Assembly: GCA_964536985.1 (NCBI GenBank)
Contig: CAZIBG010000007.1
Span: 1 to 38,365 of the forward strand
DNA length: 38,365 nucleotides
DNA from: CAZIBG01 sp964536985
GTDB taxonomy: Bacteria; Patescibacteriota; Saccharimonadia; Saccharimonadales; AWTP1-31
Direction: 5' to 3'
The translations under genes were made by a program, and so were the position numbers. The notes under the pieces are model-generated. The model was not told the origin of the DNA and searched no databases. It worked only from the letters and a program-made list of their open reading frames with translations. Of the stretch, positions 17,688 through 25,069 are shown one piece after another; positions within the stretch are counted from its first letter, which is position 1; every line of letters starts with the position of its first letter.

Positions 17688-18656
17688 TTAGTCTTCAGCT
17701 TCTTTTAGTAATCTTTCTAATTCAGCATCGGACAAGTCGGAGATAGTGCTGTCTAGTAGTGCTGGTCTGACTTTGTTAGTCGCGCCACCGCTCTTGCCAG
17801 ACATCATAGCTGGAATTTTTCTAGCTGTTTTTTCTATCTTGGAAATAGTTGAAGATGTCCCTGTCTTTAGCTTTTTGTTTTCCTCGACAAGACTTTTAAC
17901 CATTGGGAGTATTTGCTTTAGATAATTCTCAGCGATAGACCTCTTTGCGATTTGAATCAAAGTATCTCCCCTAGCGAACCCAAAAGGGTTTTGCCTGAAG
18001 CTTTCTAGGTGTTCCTTTGATATGCCGTCTCGCGATAGAGATTCTGTCATTAAGTCTATATCGTAGTCTTTGACGTAAGTTTCTAGAGTTTCTCTAGAGT
18101 CTTGCATCTGCGTTAAATTTTCTCTTTCTTGGTCGATTGCCTGGACTTGGTTAGCAATTTGGCTAAGGATTAATTCCTTCTTCACTACTTCTCTAGGGTT
18201 GTTAATCTCGTCGTTCTCTATCTCTGAATTGACCTGAGTCGCCTTGATTATGAGCTGCTTGCGAAGCTCTCCTAGTTCTTGGTTCCGATCCTGAATATAA
18301 CTTTCCTGCTGCTTGCTTGTTTTTTGCAACTCCGACATTTTATTCATCGCCGCTTCATAAGCAGCTTTGTAGTCTACAGGTTGCCCAGGCGATTCCGGCG
18401 TTCCTTCCTTAGCTGGCGCAGCAGGTTGTCCTAGCTCTGGAGTTTCTTCCGGATCACTGTTACTTGTTTCGTCGTTATTCTCGTCGCCATCTTCGGCGGA
18501 GTCTGACTTGATATCTTTTTCTATAAGTTGTTTGATTTCCTCGTCGCTGAGTTCATGAATTTCATTATCGACGTCTATGCCTTCGGGTATATCGAGGCCA
18601 TTGGCTTCTTCTGGGTTGGTATTACCTTCTTCTATCTCTGAGTCTTGCTCTGCCAT
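17688..18656 (-). CDS. Scaffolding protein
   Basis: A 322-residue, very acidic and helical protein. The first 100 residues are rich in Asp/Glu/Asn and Pro (EDGDENNDETSNSDPEETPE), followed by coiled-coil regions (MNKMSELQKTSKQQESYIQD, RNQELGELRKQL; QAIDQERENLTQMQDSRETL) and a short basic segment near the end (ISKIEKTARKIPAMMSG). Acidic start, central coils, basic C-terminal part and a place between portal and major capsid genes are the usual signs of a head scaffolding protein. No protease domain is visible. Confidence 0.75.
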   Translation of the reverse strand: MAEQDSEIEEGNTNPEEANGLDIPEGIDVDNEIHELSDEEIKQLIEKDIKSDSAEDGDENNDETSNSDPEETPELGQPAAPAKEGTPESPGQPVDYKAAYEAAMNKMSELQKTSKQQESYIQDRNQELGELRKQLIIKATQVNSEIENDEINNPREVVKKELILSQIANQVQAIDQERENLTQMQDSRETLETYVKDYDIDLMTESLSRDGISKEHLESFRQNPFGFARGDTLIQIAKRSIAENYLKQILPMVKSLVEENKKLKTGTSSTISKIEKTARKIPAMMSGKSGGATNKVRPALLDSTISDLSDAELERLLKEAED

Positions 18657-18706
18657 TCTTAGTTCCCTTTTGTCTTAATCTTTTTAATACTAACTTATAA
18701 CTCTAC

Positions 18707-20854
18707 TTACTGCGTAAATTCCCCTCCAGGCTGCTGAGGTTGGCTTATCTGTTGCTCCTCTTGCTGGATTCTTGCTTGAACCGCTGGTGGAATTTGCCCA
18801 TGAGCGATTAAAGTCTTGTCTATTTCTGTGTCGCTAGTTCTCTTAGCTGCCGCCTCGGCTGCCTGACTAGCTTCTGCCATCTTCTGTAAGACATTCTGTC
18901 TAATGTCTTCTGGAAGATCCGCGAACTCAAATAATACTTCCGGAGGTATCTGAGCCCCTTTTGCTACTAGTTCACTAAGTATCATGTAGTTTGCCTGTCT
19001 GATGCTCGGCGACCATGTAGCTTCATCGGTAAACATATCATAATCTGATATGTTCGCATTGTCTAGAAAATTTTGTATTTCATCTACGGTAAATTGAGAC
19101 ATGTCGGGCTGACCCGCTTCTGCCATCTTCTGTATGCTCTGCTGGTCATAGGCATTGATTATCCTCATTATTCGTTCGGCTGAGTAGAACTCTTGTATTA
19201 GCCCTGGAATTATTCGTCCAATCTGTTTCAGTCCCATTGCCATGTTTTCGAATAGATAGTTGTTCCCTGTTAGCTTCATCTTCTCTACATGAAGCATTAA
19301 CTGCCCAGAAGTATTTGCTCCAGGTGGTTCTGATCTGACATTTATGAGTTCCGATAGCATCTCCCCGCCTATCTTCATTAACTCAACTAACTCTCCTGGG
19401 AACTTGATTCCTTCGCTCTTACCTGGGAGCCTAGTGACGTCTTTAACTTCATACACTCCTCCTGGGCTAGATGAGTGTGTCTTGAACTTGTTTAATTCTC
19501 TATTGTCTCTAAAGGTATTCTGGTCTACGTAATGGCAGAAGCTAACCATCTTGTTGCCGATGTCTATTGCTTGCGAGTGCCTCTTGTTTATCTCGTCCTG
19601 CACATCTTTAATGGAGTCTATCTTCGAGTAGAACTCTCCGGAGTCTGGATCTCTCTTGCAGTAGACTGGCACTATCAGAAAGTTGTCTCCTGGAATATCT
19701 GTCAGGTAAGAGTCTGAAAGTATTTCCCCGCCACATAGCTTCGTTACTCTCATAATGGGAATGGTTCTTGTGACTACCGTAACGCCAGTAATCGTAGCTA
19801 GCCTAGAAACGTCCTTCTTTTTTATACCGTAAAGATTTTCTGGTTCTTGCCCTTCTATTACTAAGACTGGAACGTCTTTGTATTCTCTGCGCCAACATTC
19901 CATTAATCTATATTCTTTCTTAAGGCTGTTGATCATTAGTTGGTCTCCAATCATCATCGGATAACCCCCGGCGCTGATTGTTTTGCCAAATATTTCGTAA
20001 TTATCTGCGCCCGCAACTTCCTTAGATACTTCCTTTGTGCTTTCCAAGGCAGAGTATTCATCGGCTTTCTTCTGGACTCGCTTTGCGGCTGCCTCTCCGA
20101 ATAGCTGGCCTAGTTTAGCCTTACTATACATCTTGTGTTTAACGAGATAGTCGCAATCTGTTAGATCGCTTTTCTCATGCTGACCGAACCAAACTCCGTC
20201 CCACTGAAATCTTTCGATTACTATTTCGCCTTCTAGGTTTTTGGTCTTGTCTAGGTAAATATTGTAGAGCCCTCTACCGCAAGTGACTATGTCTAGAAAT
20301 ACCTGGGAACGCTCTCGTTCGTATCCGCATCTATCCATGATGTGCTTTGAGAGGATATTTAATATGTCGGCAAATCTTTGATCGCCTTTTTCGGTCGGTA
20401 GATACTTCAGCTCTCCTCGGTTCTGTCGTTCTATTCCGCAAAGCTCGTCAACGTTTCTTTCTGTTAGATTAATAGTAAGGCAAGCTCTCTGTAGCTTTTC
20501 TAGGTGGGCTTTGTCGCTTTCTAGCCATTGATCCCCGTAGTAATATTTCTTGGATTCTCTGCCCCTCTCGACGCTCTTACTGGTAGTCTCCCAAGCGTCA
20601 TAGGCCATACTCAAGCAATCTTTAATTATGTCATCGTCTTCTTCGTCTATGCTGAGTCCCGTCTTCTTTAGCTCTAGTAAACCTTCGTGGACGTGTCCGT
20701 CTGCGCTACCTGGCTGCATTACCCATTGACCGTTTTCTAGTCTTATCTCATGAGAATGGTCTTTATCTATGCTGGTCATGCCAACGCCACTGACTTCGTC
20801 TAACATTACGATGTGATCGTGCTTTAAGGCTATCTCGGTCTGAAGTATCTTCAT
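18707..20854 (-). CDS. Portal protein, P22-like
   Basis: A 715-residue protein. The portal part begins at about residue 80 (ESKKYYYGDQWLESDKA, then INLTERNVDELCGIERQNRG, YERERSQVFLDIVTCGRGLY, ERFQWDGVWFGQH), matching P22-like portals, the dodecameric ring through which DNA is packaged. The length is close to P22 gp1 (725). The end is Gln/Pro-rich (QEEQQISQPQQPGGEF). The first 60 residues are unusual: HDH at 12-14, HSH at 33-35 and HVH at 54-56, exactly 21 residues apart. The start overlaps the terminase stop by 4 bases. Confidence 0.85.
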   Translation of the reverse strand: MKILQTEIALKHDHIVMLDEVSGVGMTSIDKDHSHEIRLENGQWVMQPGSADGHVHEGLLELKKTGLSIDEEDDDIIKDCLSMAYDAWETTSKSVERGRESKKYYYGDQWLESDKAHLEKLQRACLTINLTERNVDELCGIERQNRGELKYLPTEKGDQRFADILNILSKHIMDRCGYERERSQVFLDIVTCGRGLYNIYLDKTKNLEGEIVIERFQWDGVWFGQHEKSDLTDCDYLVKHKMYSKAKLGQLFGEAAAKRVQKKADEYSALESTKEVSKEVAGADNYEIFGKTISAGGYPMMIGDQLMINSLKKEYRLMECWRREYKDVPVLVIEGQEPENLYGIKKKDVSRLATITGVTVVTRTIPIMRVTKLCGGEILSDSYLTDIPGDNFLIVPVYCKRDPDSGEFYSKIDSIKDVQDEINKRHSQAIDIGNKMVSFCHYVDQNTFRDNRELNKFKTHSSSPGGVYEVKDVTRLPGKSEGIKFPGELVELMKIGGEMLSELINVRSEPPGANTSGQLMLHVEKMKLTGNNYLFENMAMGLKQIGRIIPGLIQEFYSAERIMRIINAYDQQSIQKMAEAGQPDMSQFTVDEIQNFLDNANISDYDMFTDEATWSPSIRQANYMILSELVAKGAQIPPEVLFEFADLPEDIRQNVLQKMAEASQAAEAAAKRTSDTEIDKTLIAHGQIPPAVQARIQQEEQQISQPQQPGGEFTQ

Positions 20855-22425
20855 GCTACTTTCCAGCCACTAGATTGCTTGAATGTATCTTTCTCATATC
20901 TATCTTCCTTACTCCTACGGGTAACTATAGCATACTTAAAGTCTTCTATCATATCATAAATGTAGGATAGCGCATCTAATCCGTCAACCTTCCATGCTGG
21001 GAATTGCCTCATTTCCTCTCTCAGTCTCTTAGAGAGCTCCTCTGGAGCGTCTTCTGTTAGGAATATTTTATGGTTACTAAGTGGAAAGGCTAACGCTTGA
21101 GTGATTCTGCTTTCTTTTTTAGTGCCTATTCTGCTGCCTGATGTCCTTGGACTTAATATCTTCAACGTCTTAGTGTCTTCGGATATAAATATCCCCCTAG
21201 CCTGCAGCGCGTTCTTAATGTGAACCTCCGCGGTCATAGCTCCGACTCGCTCTACTCCGATACTCATTATGTCTTGGTGCTTAATATATAAGTCAACGAC
21301 TGTTTTGATTAGAGTTGGCTCATCCATAGGAGCGATGCTTCCGTCCATTACAAAAATATTGCTAGAACCTGCGTCTTCGATTAGCGGTTCGACCGCTACT
21401 ACTAGGACTGCCCAAGAATCTCCTCCAGCATGAAAGCTTGCGGGGTCAACCAGCATAAACTTCATTACTTCTTTAGGTATGTCTGCCTTGTTTATGATCT
21501 GCAGGTCTTCTTCCTTGAGTTTTCTGTCTTCCTGTGGGGTCGGATTACAGAGTTGCTGCGTCGCGAAGCTAGCTTTGTCCGATCTGAGTATCCTCATTCG
21601 ACTTTTGCTGATAAATACAGGCTCCCCGAAGTAACTTCCATCCTCCGTGGCTGGGACTATTCTAGTTTTATATAGAAACTCGCCGGTTTCTGGGTCTTTT
21701 TTGTCCCGAATGTAGGTCAATAACCCATTATGCCTATAAAATGTTCCGCAAATGCTGTGAGTTCCGCCTTCTGCTCCTAGATTTATGGACATATTGAATG
21801 ATTCTATTAGTTTTGGTATCTGGTCTGGGTTTCTGACTAGGTCTAGCGTCTCAATATCGTCGTATTTTATGCGGGTAAAGTGCCTACCTACTGGCATACC
21901 CTCAGTTAACCCCCACGCTTCAAGACTTCCTTCATTAAAAGAACCTTCTCTGGGCAGGTCTAGTCGATATGCGTTCCATTGGACGCCCTTATTGGACTTA
22001 GACATAGACTCTATGTTGAATAAATCAGGATAGTTTTCGTGTAAGTATGTAGAAGTTTCGTATGTGCGCTTGATAGACTTAAGGATAGCAGAGGCATAGT
22101 CTCTATTATAACACATGATAGCAATACGCTCATCTGGGTTCAGTATATGCGCTCTAATTATGTCAGCTTTGGTTAGGATAGTTGTTTTGAAGTGCTCTCT
22201 TGCCCATATATCTAGCGTTAAGTCTAACCCTTCCGACTCTACCTGCTCACACATTCTCTTTAGGAAGGGATGCTCTTTGAGTAGAAACACTTTGGTTACG
22301 ATGTCCCAATACGTCATCGGCTTTCGAGGAACTTGAATCAGAGGACTTCTAACAGCCTCTAGGTAAAACTCGTCCTCTAGCTCTCGTGGTCTGTCGGACA
22401 TTTGTTTTTTGGAACGTCTTTTCAT
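20851..22425 (-). CDS. terL: Terminase large subunit
   Basis: The packaging motor with ATPase and nuclease domains. With the ATG at 22425 the product is 524 residues. A Walker A-type segment reads WAREHFKTTI (residues about 74-83), with AIMCYNRDYASAILKSIKRT after it and IKYDDIETLD as the probable Walker B/coupling region. The nuclease domain starts near MLVDPASFHAGGDSWAV, followed by SIGVERVGAMTAEVHI. The frame is open to 22590, but the extra 55 residues are low-complexity (Gly, Pro, Asn, His) and come from a GC-rich control region, so I prefer 22425; another ATG lies 8 codons further in. No Shine-Dalgarno is clear for any start. A promoter-like sequence ends just upstream. Confidence 0.85.
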   Translation of the reverse strand: MKRRSKKQMSDRPRELEDEFYLEAVRSPLIQVPRKPMTYWDIVTKVFLLKEHPFLKRMCEQVESEGLDLTLDIWAREHFKTTILTKADIIRAHILNPDERIAIMCYNRDYASAILKSIKRTYETSTYLHENYPDLFNIESMSKSNKGVQWNAYRLDLPREGSFNEGSLEAWGLTEGMPVGRHFTRIKYDDIETLDLVRNPDQIPKLIESFNMSINLGAEGGTHSICGTFYRHNGLLTYIRDKKDPETGEFLYKTRIVPATEDGSYFGEPVFISKSRMRILRSDKASFATQQLCNPTPQEDRKLKEEDLQIINKADIPKEVMKFMLVDPASFHAGGDSWAVLVVAVEPLIEDAGSSNIFVMDGSIAPMDEPTLIKTVVDLYIKHQDIMSIGVERVGAMTAEVHIKNALQARGIFISEDTKTLKILSPRTSGSRIGTKKESRITQALAFPLSNHKIFLTEDAPEELSKRLREEMRQFPAWKVDGLDALSYIYDMIEDFKYAIVTRRSKEDRYEKDTFKQSSGWKVA

Positions 22426-22437
22426 GTTGTTGTGTTG

Positions 22438-22466
22438 ATTGTGAGTTAGGTTGTTTGGTTTGTCAA
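22438..22466 (-). promoter_or_regulatory. Promoter-like sequence for the late operon
   Basis: On the minus strand TTGACA (22466-22461) is followed after exactly 17 bases by CACAAT (22443-22438). The -35 is perfect sigma-70 and the -10 matches at four of six positions. Transcription would begin close to the ATG at 22425, giving a very short or no leader, consistent with the missing Shine-Dalgarno. Prediction only. Confidence 0.4.
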
Positions 22467-22773
22467 GAGAAGTGTGTTGTTGAGTAGGTTTATAGGGAAT
22501 AGTGTTGCGGACGGAGGTGGGGGTTGACACCCTGGCACGGGGGCGCGGTAAAAAAGTCCCACCCCCTACACCCCCCCCATCATCTAGCACGTCTCACGCC
22601 ATACATACTACCTATCACGCCGGCACATCACGCCTCTGACCTATCATCATTCACTCATCATTTATCTATTGATACTAATCAGGTATTAATACTAACTAGG
22701 TATGTATCTACTTACGATCCGACAAAGTAACCGGTCAAATATCGTCCTGCAGCCGGTATTTCCTACTAAACTT

Positions 22774-22794
22774 TGATACATATTTTATACATAC
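22774..22794 (+). repeat. 21-base repeat, copy 1
   Basis: This sequence, TGATACATATTTTATACATA plus a final C, is identical to 23790-23810. It contains ATACAT twice, 11 bases apart, about one helical turn, which suits a protein-binding site. Confidence 0.75.
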
Positions 22795-23398
22795 TTTATG
22801 CCTACTTTGCATATATCCGCACATCAATTCCCTCCAAGTATGTGGTTTAAGACAAAAACAGCCCTACTCGCATATAGCGCAGCACAAGAAATGTTCGCAA
22901 ATATCCGCTGTGCATCTAAAATCTCTGCGGTTATTATATTGAACAATATTACATGTTTAGTTATGAATAGTTTGAAAAAAAAAGTAATCATAATCAAGTG
23001 GCTGTAATTGTTGGGAAAAATGAGGTTTCGCCTTGCATGTAGGCTTGTCCGGCAGACTTCTAAGGGTTTTTTTTTTACAAACATTTGATGCAAAACAGGT
23101 AAAAAAGCGATACATATACACCAATTTAGTCAGGAATACCCCTTTTTTGCTGTTTTTAGACCTTATTCTATTAAGATATTAAATTATACTATACACATAT
23201 ATACTATATTCCCGATTACTAAATAAAATTAAGAGATTAGCAAAACAAACAAGCGCGCAAGAACTACCTGAACTAAAAAATACAAACATATACTCGATAA
23301 AACAAACAAATAACTGAACAAATATGCTTGCATTAGCATCAAATATTATGCTAATAAATAACTATCACTTACTAACCACAATAAAAAGGCTTAACTAT

Positions 23399-23518
23399 AT
23401 GGAATTACTCATTATAATCGGAATTGCTGTAGTATTTTTTGGAGTAGCAACGTATTTTTTGCCTAATTTGAAGGCTAGAAGAAGTGAAATTTATAATAAT
23501 TCATTAAAAAGGAACTAA
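23399..23518 (+). CDS. Small membrane peptide, 39 residues
   Basis: The frame is open from 23324, but the ATG at 23399 follows an AAAAAGG-like ribosome site and begins directly with a membrane segment (MELLIIIGIAVVFFGVATYF), followed by a short basic tail (LKARRSEIYNNSLKRN). One membrane helix with a basic cytoplasmic end. Its stop lies inside the ribosome site of the next gene (AAGGAACTAA), so the two are coupled. It is the first gene of the early rightward unit. Early membrane peptides often act on the host envelope or exclude other phages; nothing specific is visible. Confidence 0.5.
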   Translation: MELLIIIGIAVVFFGVATYFLPNLKARRSEIYNNSLKRN

Positions 23519-23526
23519 AAAAATGA
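23509..23526 (+). promoter_or_regulatory. Repeated ribosome-binding start module, copy 1
   Basis: AAGGAACTAAAAAAATGA, containing the Shine-Dalgarno, the stop of the previous gene and the ATG at 23523, is identical to 23822-23839. Confidence 0.7.
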
Positions 23527-23777
23527 GCACTCAACATAAACAAGCTGCCCAAGCTAAGTCATTTAAGCATCTATTAACTGGTAAAATAATTACACTAGGC
23601 AATCAGGATACCATCAAACGATTTGAACAGAATAAGAACTACTTACCGATTAACGACTTGGTAGGCTGGCAGTTCAAACATATAGTTACAGGCAACATAA
23701 TTAGCGTATTCAACACGACTAGAGCCAATAAGCTACTATCTGACAAGTCTTATTATTTAATTAGATGCCTACATTAA
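23523..23777 (+). CDS. Small early protein with two internal repeats
   Basis: An 84-residue protein of unknown function built from two similar halves: residues 14-45 (FKHLLTGKIITLGNQ and on) and 50-81 (FKHIVTGNIISVFNT and on). Each half has FKH-x-x-TG-x-II followed by a helix and an N/D-K-x-Y ending, suggesting a duplicated small fold. The ribosome site and start form an 18-base sequence identical to that of the next gene. No signal peptide or membrane segment. Confidence 0.6.
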   Translation: MSTQHKQAAQAKSFKHLLTGKIITLGNQDTIKRFEQNKNYLPINDLVGWQFKHIVTGNIISVFNTTRANKLLSDKSYYLIRCLH

Positions 23778-23789
23778 CCCACTAATTAA

Positions 23790-23810
23790 TGATACATATT
23801 TTATACATAC
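23790..23810 (+). repeat. 21-base repeat, copy 2, upstream of the 123-residue gene
   Basis: An exact copy of 22774-22794, placed 25 bases before the start at 23836 and after the stop of the preceding gene. Its core TATACATAC also occurs, inverted, at 28478-28486. An operator or promoter element is likely. Confidence 0.75.
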
Positions 23811-23821
23811 AAAAACAACAC

Positions 23822-23839
23822 AAGGAACTAAAAAAATGA
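23822..23839 (+). promoter_or_regulatory. Repeated ribosome-binding start module, copy 2
   Basis: Identical 18 bases to 23509-23526, here driving the ATG at 23836. A looser version, AAGGAAAAACAAAAAAATG, precedes the gene at 24301. Confidence 0.7.
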
Positions 23840-24207
23840 ACAAAGAAAGACTAGGCGACTTATTAAGTATCGAATACGGCATTTTAACAGAAGCTACCAA
23901 AGTAGCATTATGGGTAATGGATCAAAAGAACTTAGCCGATAACGACCGCCTCGAGATACTCGCTAGACTCAAAAAGATAGTAATGTCAGTTAATATCCTA
24001 GCCATGCTTAGAAACAACATGTCAGATAATCAAATAGCTAGAGAACTAGGCAACATAGATAAGAAAGTAGCCGAGACAGTAGCCGAGAATCAAGCGCAAT
24101 ACGGACACTTACCAGAAGAACAACGAGCAGAACTGGCCAAGGACAGACTAAGAGAAGCTATAAACAAAGCTCCTAATGCTACTAACACCACTGAAACAAA
24201 ACACTAA
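23836..24207 (+). CDS. Hypothetical early protein, helical, 123 residues
   Basis: Not recognised. The predicted product is helical and charged (RLGDLLSIEYGILTEATKVA, DNDRLEILARLKKIVMSVN), with a long Glu/Lys/Ala helix towards the end (EEQRAELAKDRLREAINKAP) and a polar Asn/Thr tail. The segment MSDNQIARELGNI resembles part of a helix-turn-helix but is too short to call. It has its own repeated ribosome module and a 21-base repeat upstream. The stop is followed in frame by two further TAA codons, each after a CAC. Confidence 0.55.
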   Translation: MNKERLGDLLSIEYGILTEATKVALWVMDQKNLADNDRLEILARLKKIVMSVNILAMLRNNMSDNQIARELGNIDKKVAETVAENQAQYGHLPEEQRAELAKDRLREAINKAPNATNTTETKH

Positions 24208-24239
24208 CACTAACACTAACACCGGCGCGTTATAGCTTA

Positions 24240-24274
24240 GATCGCCTATCTCATTAGGCGATCGTTGGTATAAT
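24240..24274 (+). promoter_or_regulatory. Hairpin/operator-like inverted repeat overlapping a TATAAT box
   Basis: GATCGCCTA (24240-24248) and TAGGCGATC (24255-24263) form a perfect 9-base inverted repeat with a 6-base centre. Five bases later is a perfect -10 box, TATAAT (24269-24274), before the gene at 24301. No T-run follows, so an operator within a promoter fits better than a terminator. No good -35 is visible. Confidence 0.45.
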
Positions 24275-24300
24275 AACCAGTAATAAGGAAAAACAAAAAA

Positions 24301-24987
24301 ATGGACGAAAAAGACTTGCAAATACTAAAGCCCATTATAGAGAAAGTAATTTCCAGTAATCCGGCGTTATCTATCCAGATACTAGAGGATAGTAACATTA
24401 AAATATTGCATAGCAGTTATAAGACTTTTGAAATATATATCGCTGCCAATAGATACGCATCGCGCGGTAAGTATGAACTTGTCCTGAACACCACATATAG
24501 ATATGTGCTCCCGACTAAACCATCAGGATCAACTGTATATAGGGAATTTTCAAACATGCTAAACCGTGAACAAAAAGACCAGCTAGGACTCACTAAAGAT
24601 CAATATCAGCTATATCACTTGAATAAGCTAGTAAAGCTGGACAAAAAAGAAAGTTTAGTGATTAAGGATATTAATTTCATAATAGATAAGCAGCTGCAGA
24701 TTTGCGCAATAGTAGAGCCAATGATCAATAAAGAGCAGGATAGGGATTTTTACTTGCTATCAAAATGTATAAGACTGCAGAAGCTGAATAGTATCTCATG
24801 GCCTTGGCCGGTGTATGAGCATATTAGAGATATTTCATTCCAAAGACAAGACGAAAAAGACTCTACCGAGATCAAATATATTCATAATTCTGATAGGTTT
24901 ACGCTATCTATAAATTTATCAGAGGATACAGCCATCGAACTAATCAAAAATCCGGATAAGAAAATCAAAATATCTATAGAAGACTAA
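24301..24987 (+). CDS. Hypothetical early protein, 228 residues
   Basis: Not recognised. A soluble mixed alpha/beta protein with a moderate charge: a helical start (DLQILKPIIEKVISSNPALS), a beta-rich stretch (FEIYIAANRYASRGKYELVL, TTYRYVLPT), a helical middle (REQKDQLGLTKDQYQLYHLN) and a C-terminal beta/charged end (FTLSINLSEDTAIELIKNP). No catalytic or DNA-binding motif is visible. It has its own promoter-like TATAAT upstream and an intrinsic terminator downstream (25011-25038), so it is probably a single-gene unit. Confidence 0.55.
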   Translation: MDEKDLQILKPIIEKVISSNPALSIQILEDSNIKILHSSYKTFEIYIAANRYASRGKYELVLNTTYRYVLPTKPSGSTVYREFSNMLNREQKDQLGLTKDQYQLYHLNKLVKLDKKESLVIKDINFIIDKQLQICAIVEPMINKEQDRDFYLLSKCIRLQKLNSISWPWPVYEHIRDISFQRQDEKDSTEIKYIHNSDRFTLSINLSEDTAIELIKNPDKKIKISIED

Positions 24988-25010
24988 TTATAACTAAAGG
25001 TTTTCTGCGG

Positions 25011-25038
25011 TGCTCCCGATTAAGGGAGCATATTTTTA
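25011..25038 (+). terminator. Intrinsic terminator after the 228-residue gene
   Basis: TGCTCCC (25011-25017) and GGGAGCA (25024-25030) form a perfect 7-base stem with a 6-base loop, followed by TATTTTTA. It ends the unit starting at 24301 and separates it from the lytic transglycosylase gene. Confidence 0.8.
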
Positions 25039-25069
25039 TTTACTAACATTTAAAAAGGTTAAAAACATC

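Larger units (their letters stand above)
22426..23398. other. Gene-free divergent control region
   Basis: About 970 bases lie between the leftward late operon and the rightward early genes. I see no credible gene: the short frames lack ribosome sites and family resemblance. From left to right it holds a GC-rich island (about 22505-22580, with a run of eight C), two near-identical 15-base repeats (22672-22703), a 21-base sequence found again at 23790, three related GCATATATCCGC-like sequences (22809-22915), a ten-T run (23067-23076), and an AT-rich stretch with several TATACT/TATACA sequences (about 23105-23215) that could hold the early promoters. An origin or packaging site could also lie here. 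Confidence 0.6.

Noticed and set aside
22426..22590. Longer terminase start at 22590
   Set aside because: The added 55 residues are Gly/Pro/Asn/His-rich and arise from the GC-rich control region; no ribosome site supports it.
23061..23080. Terminator at the ten-T run
   Set aside because: No convincing stem lies just upstream; only a 4-base GCCT/AGGC pair was seen further away.
22798..23093. Small frames on both strands in the control region
   Set aside because: No ribosome sites and no family pattern; each is opposed by an equally weak frame on the other strand.
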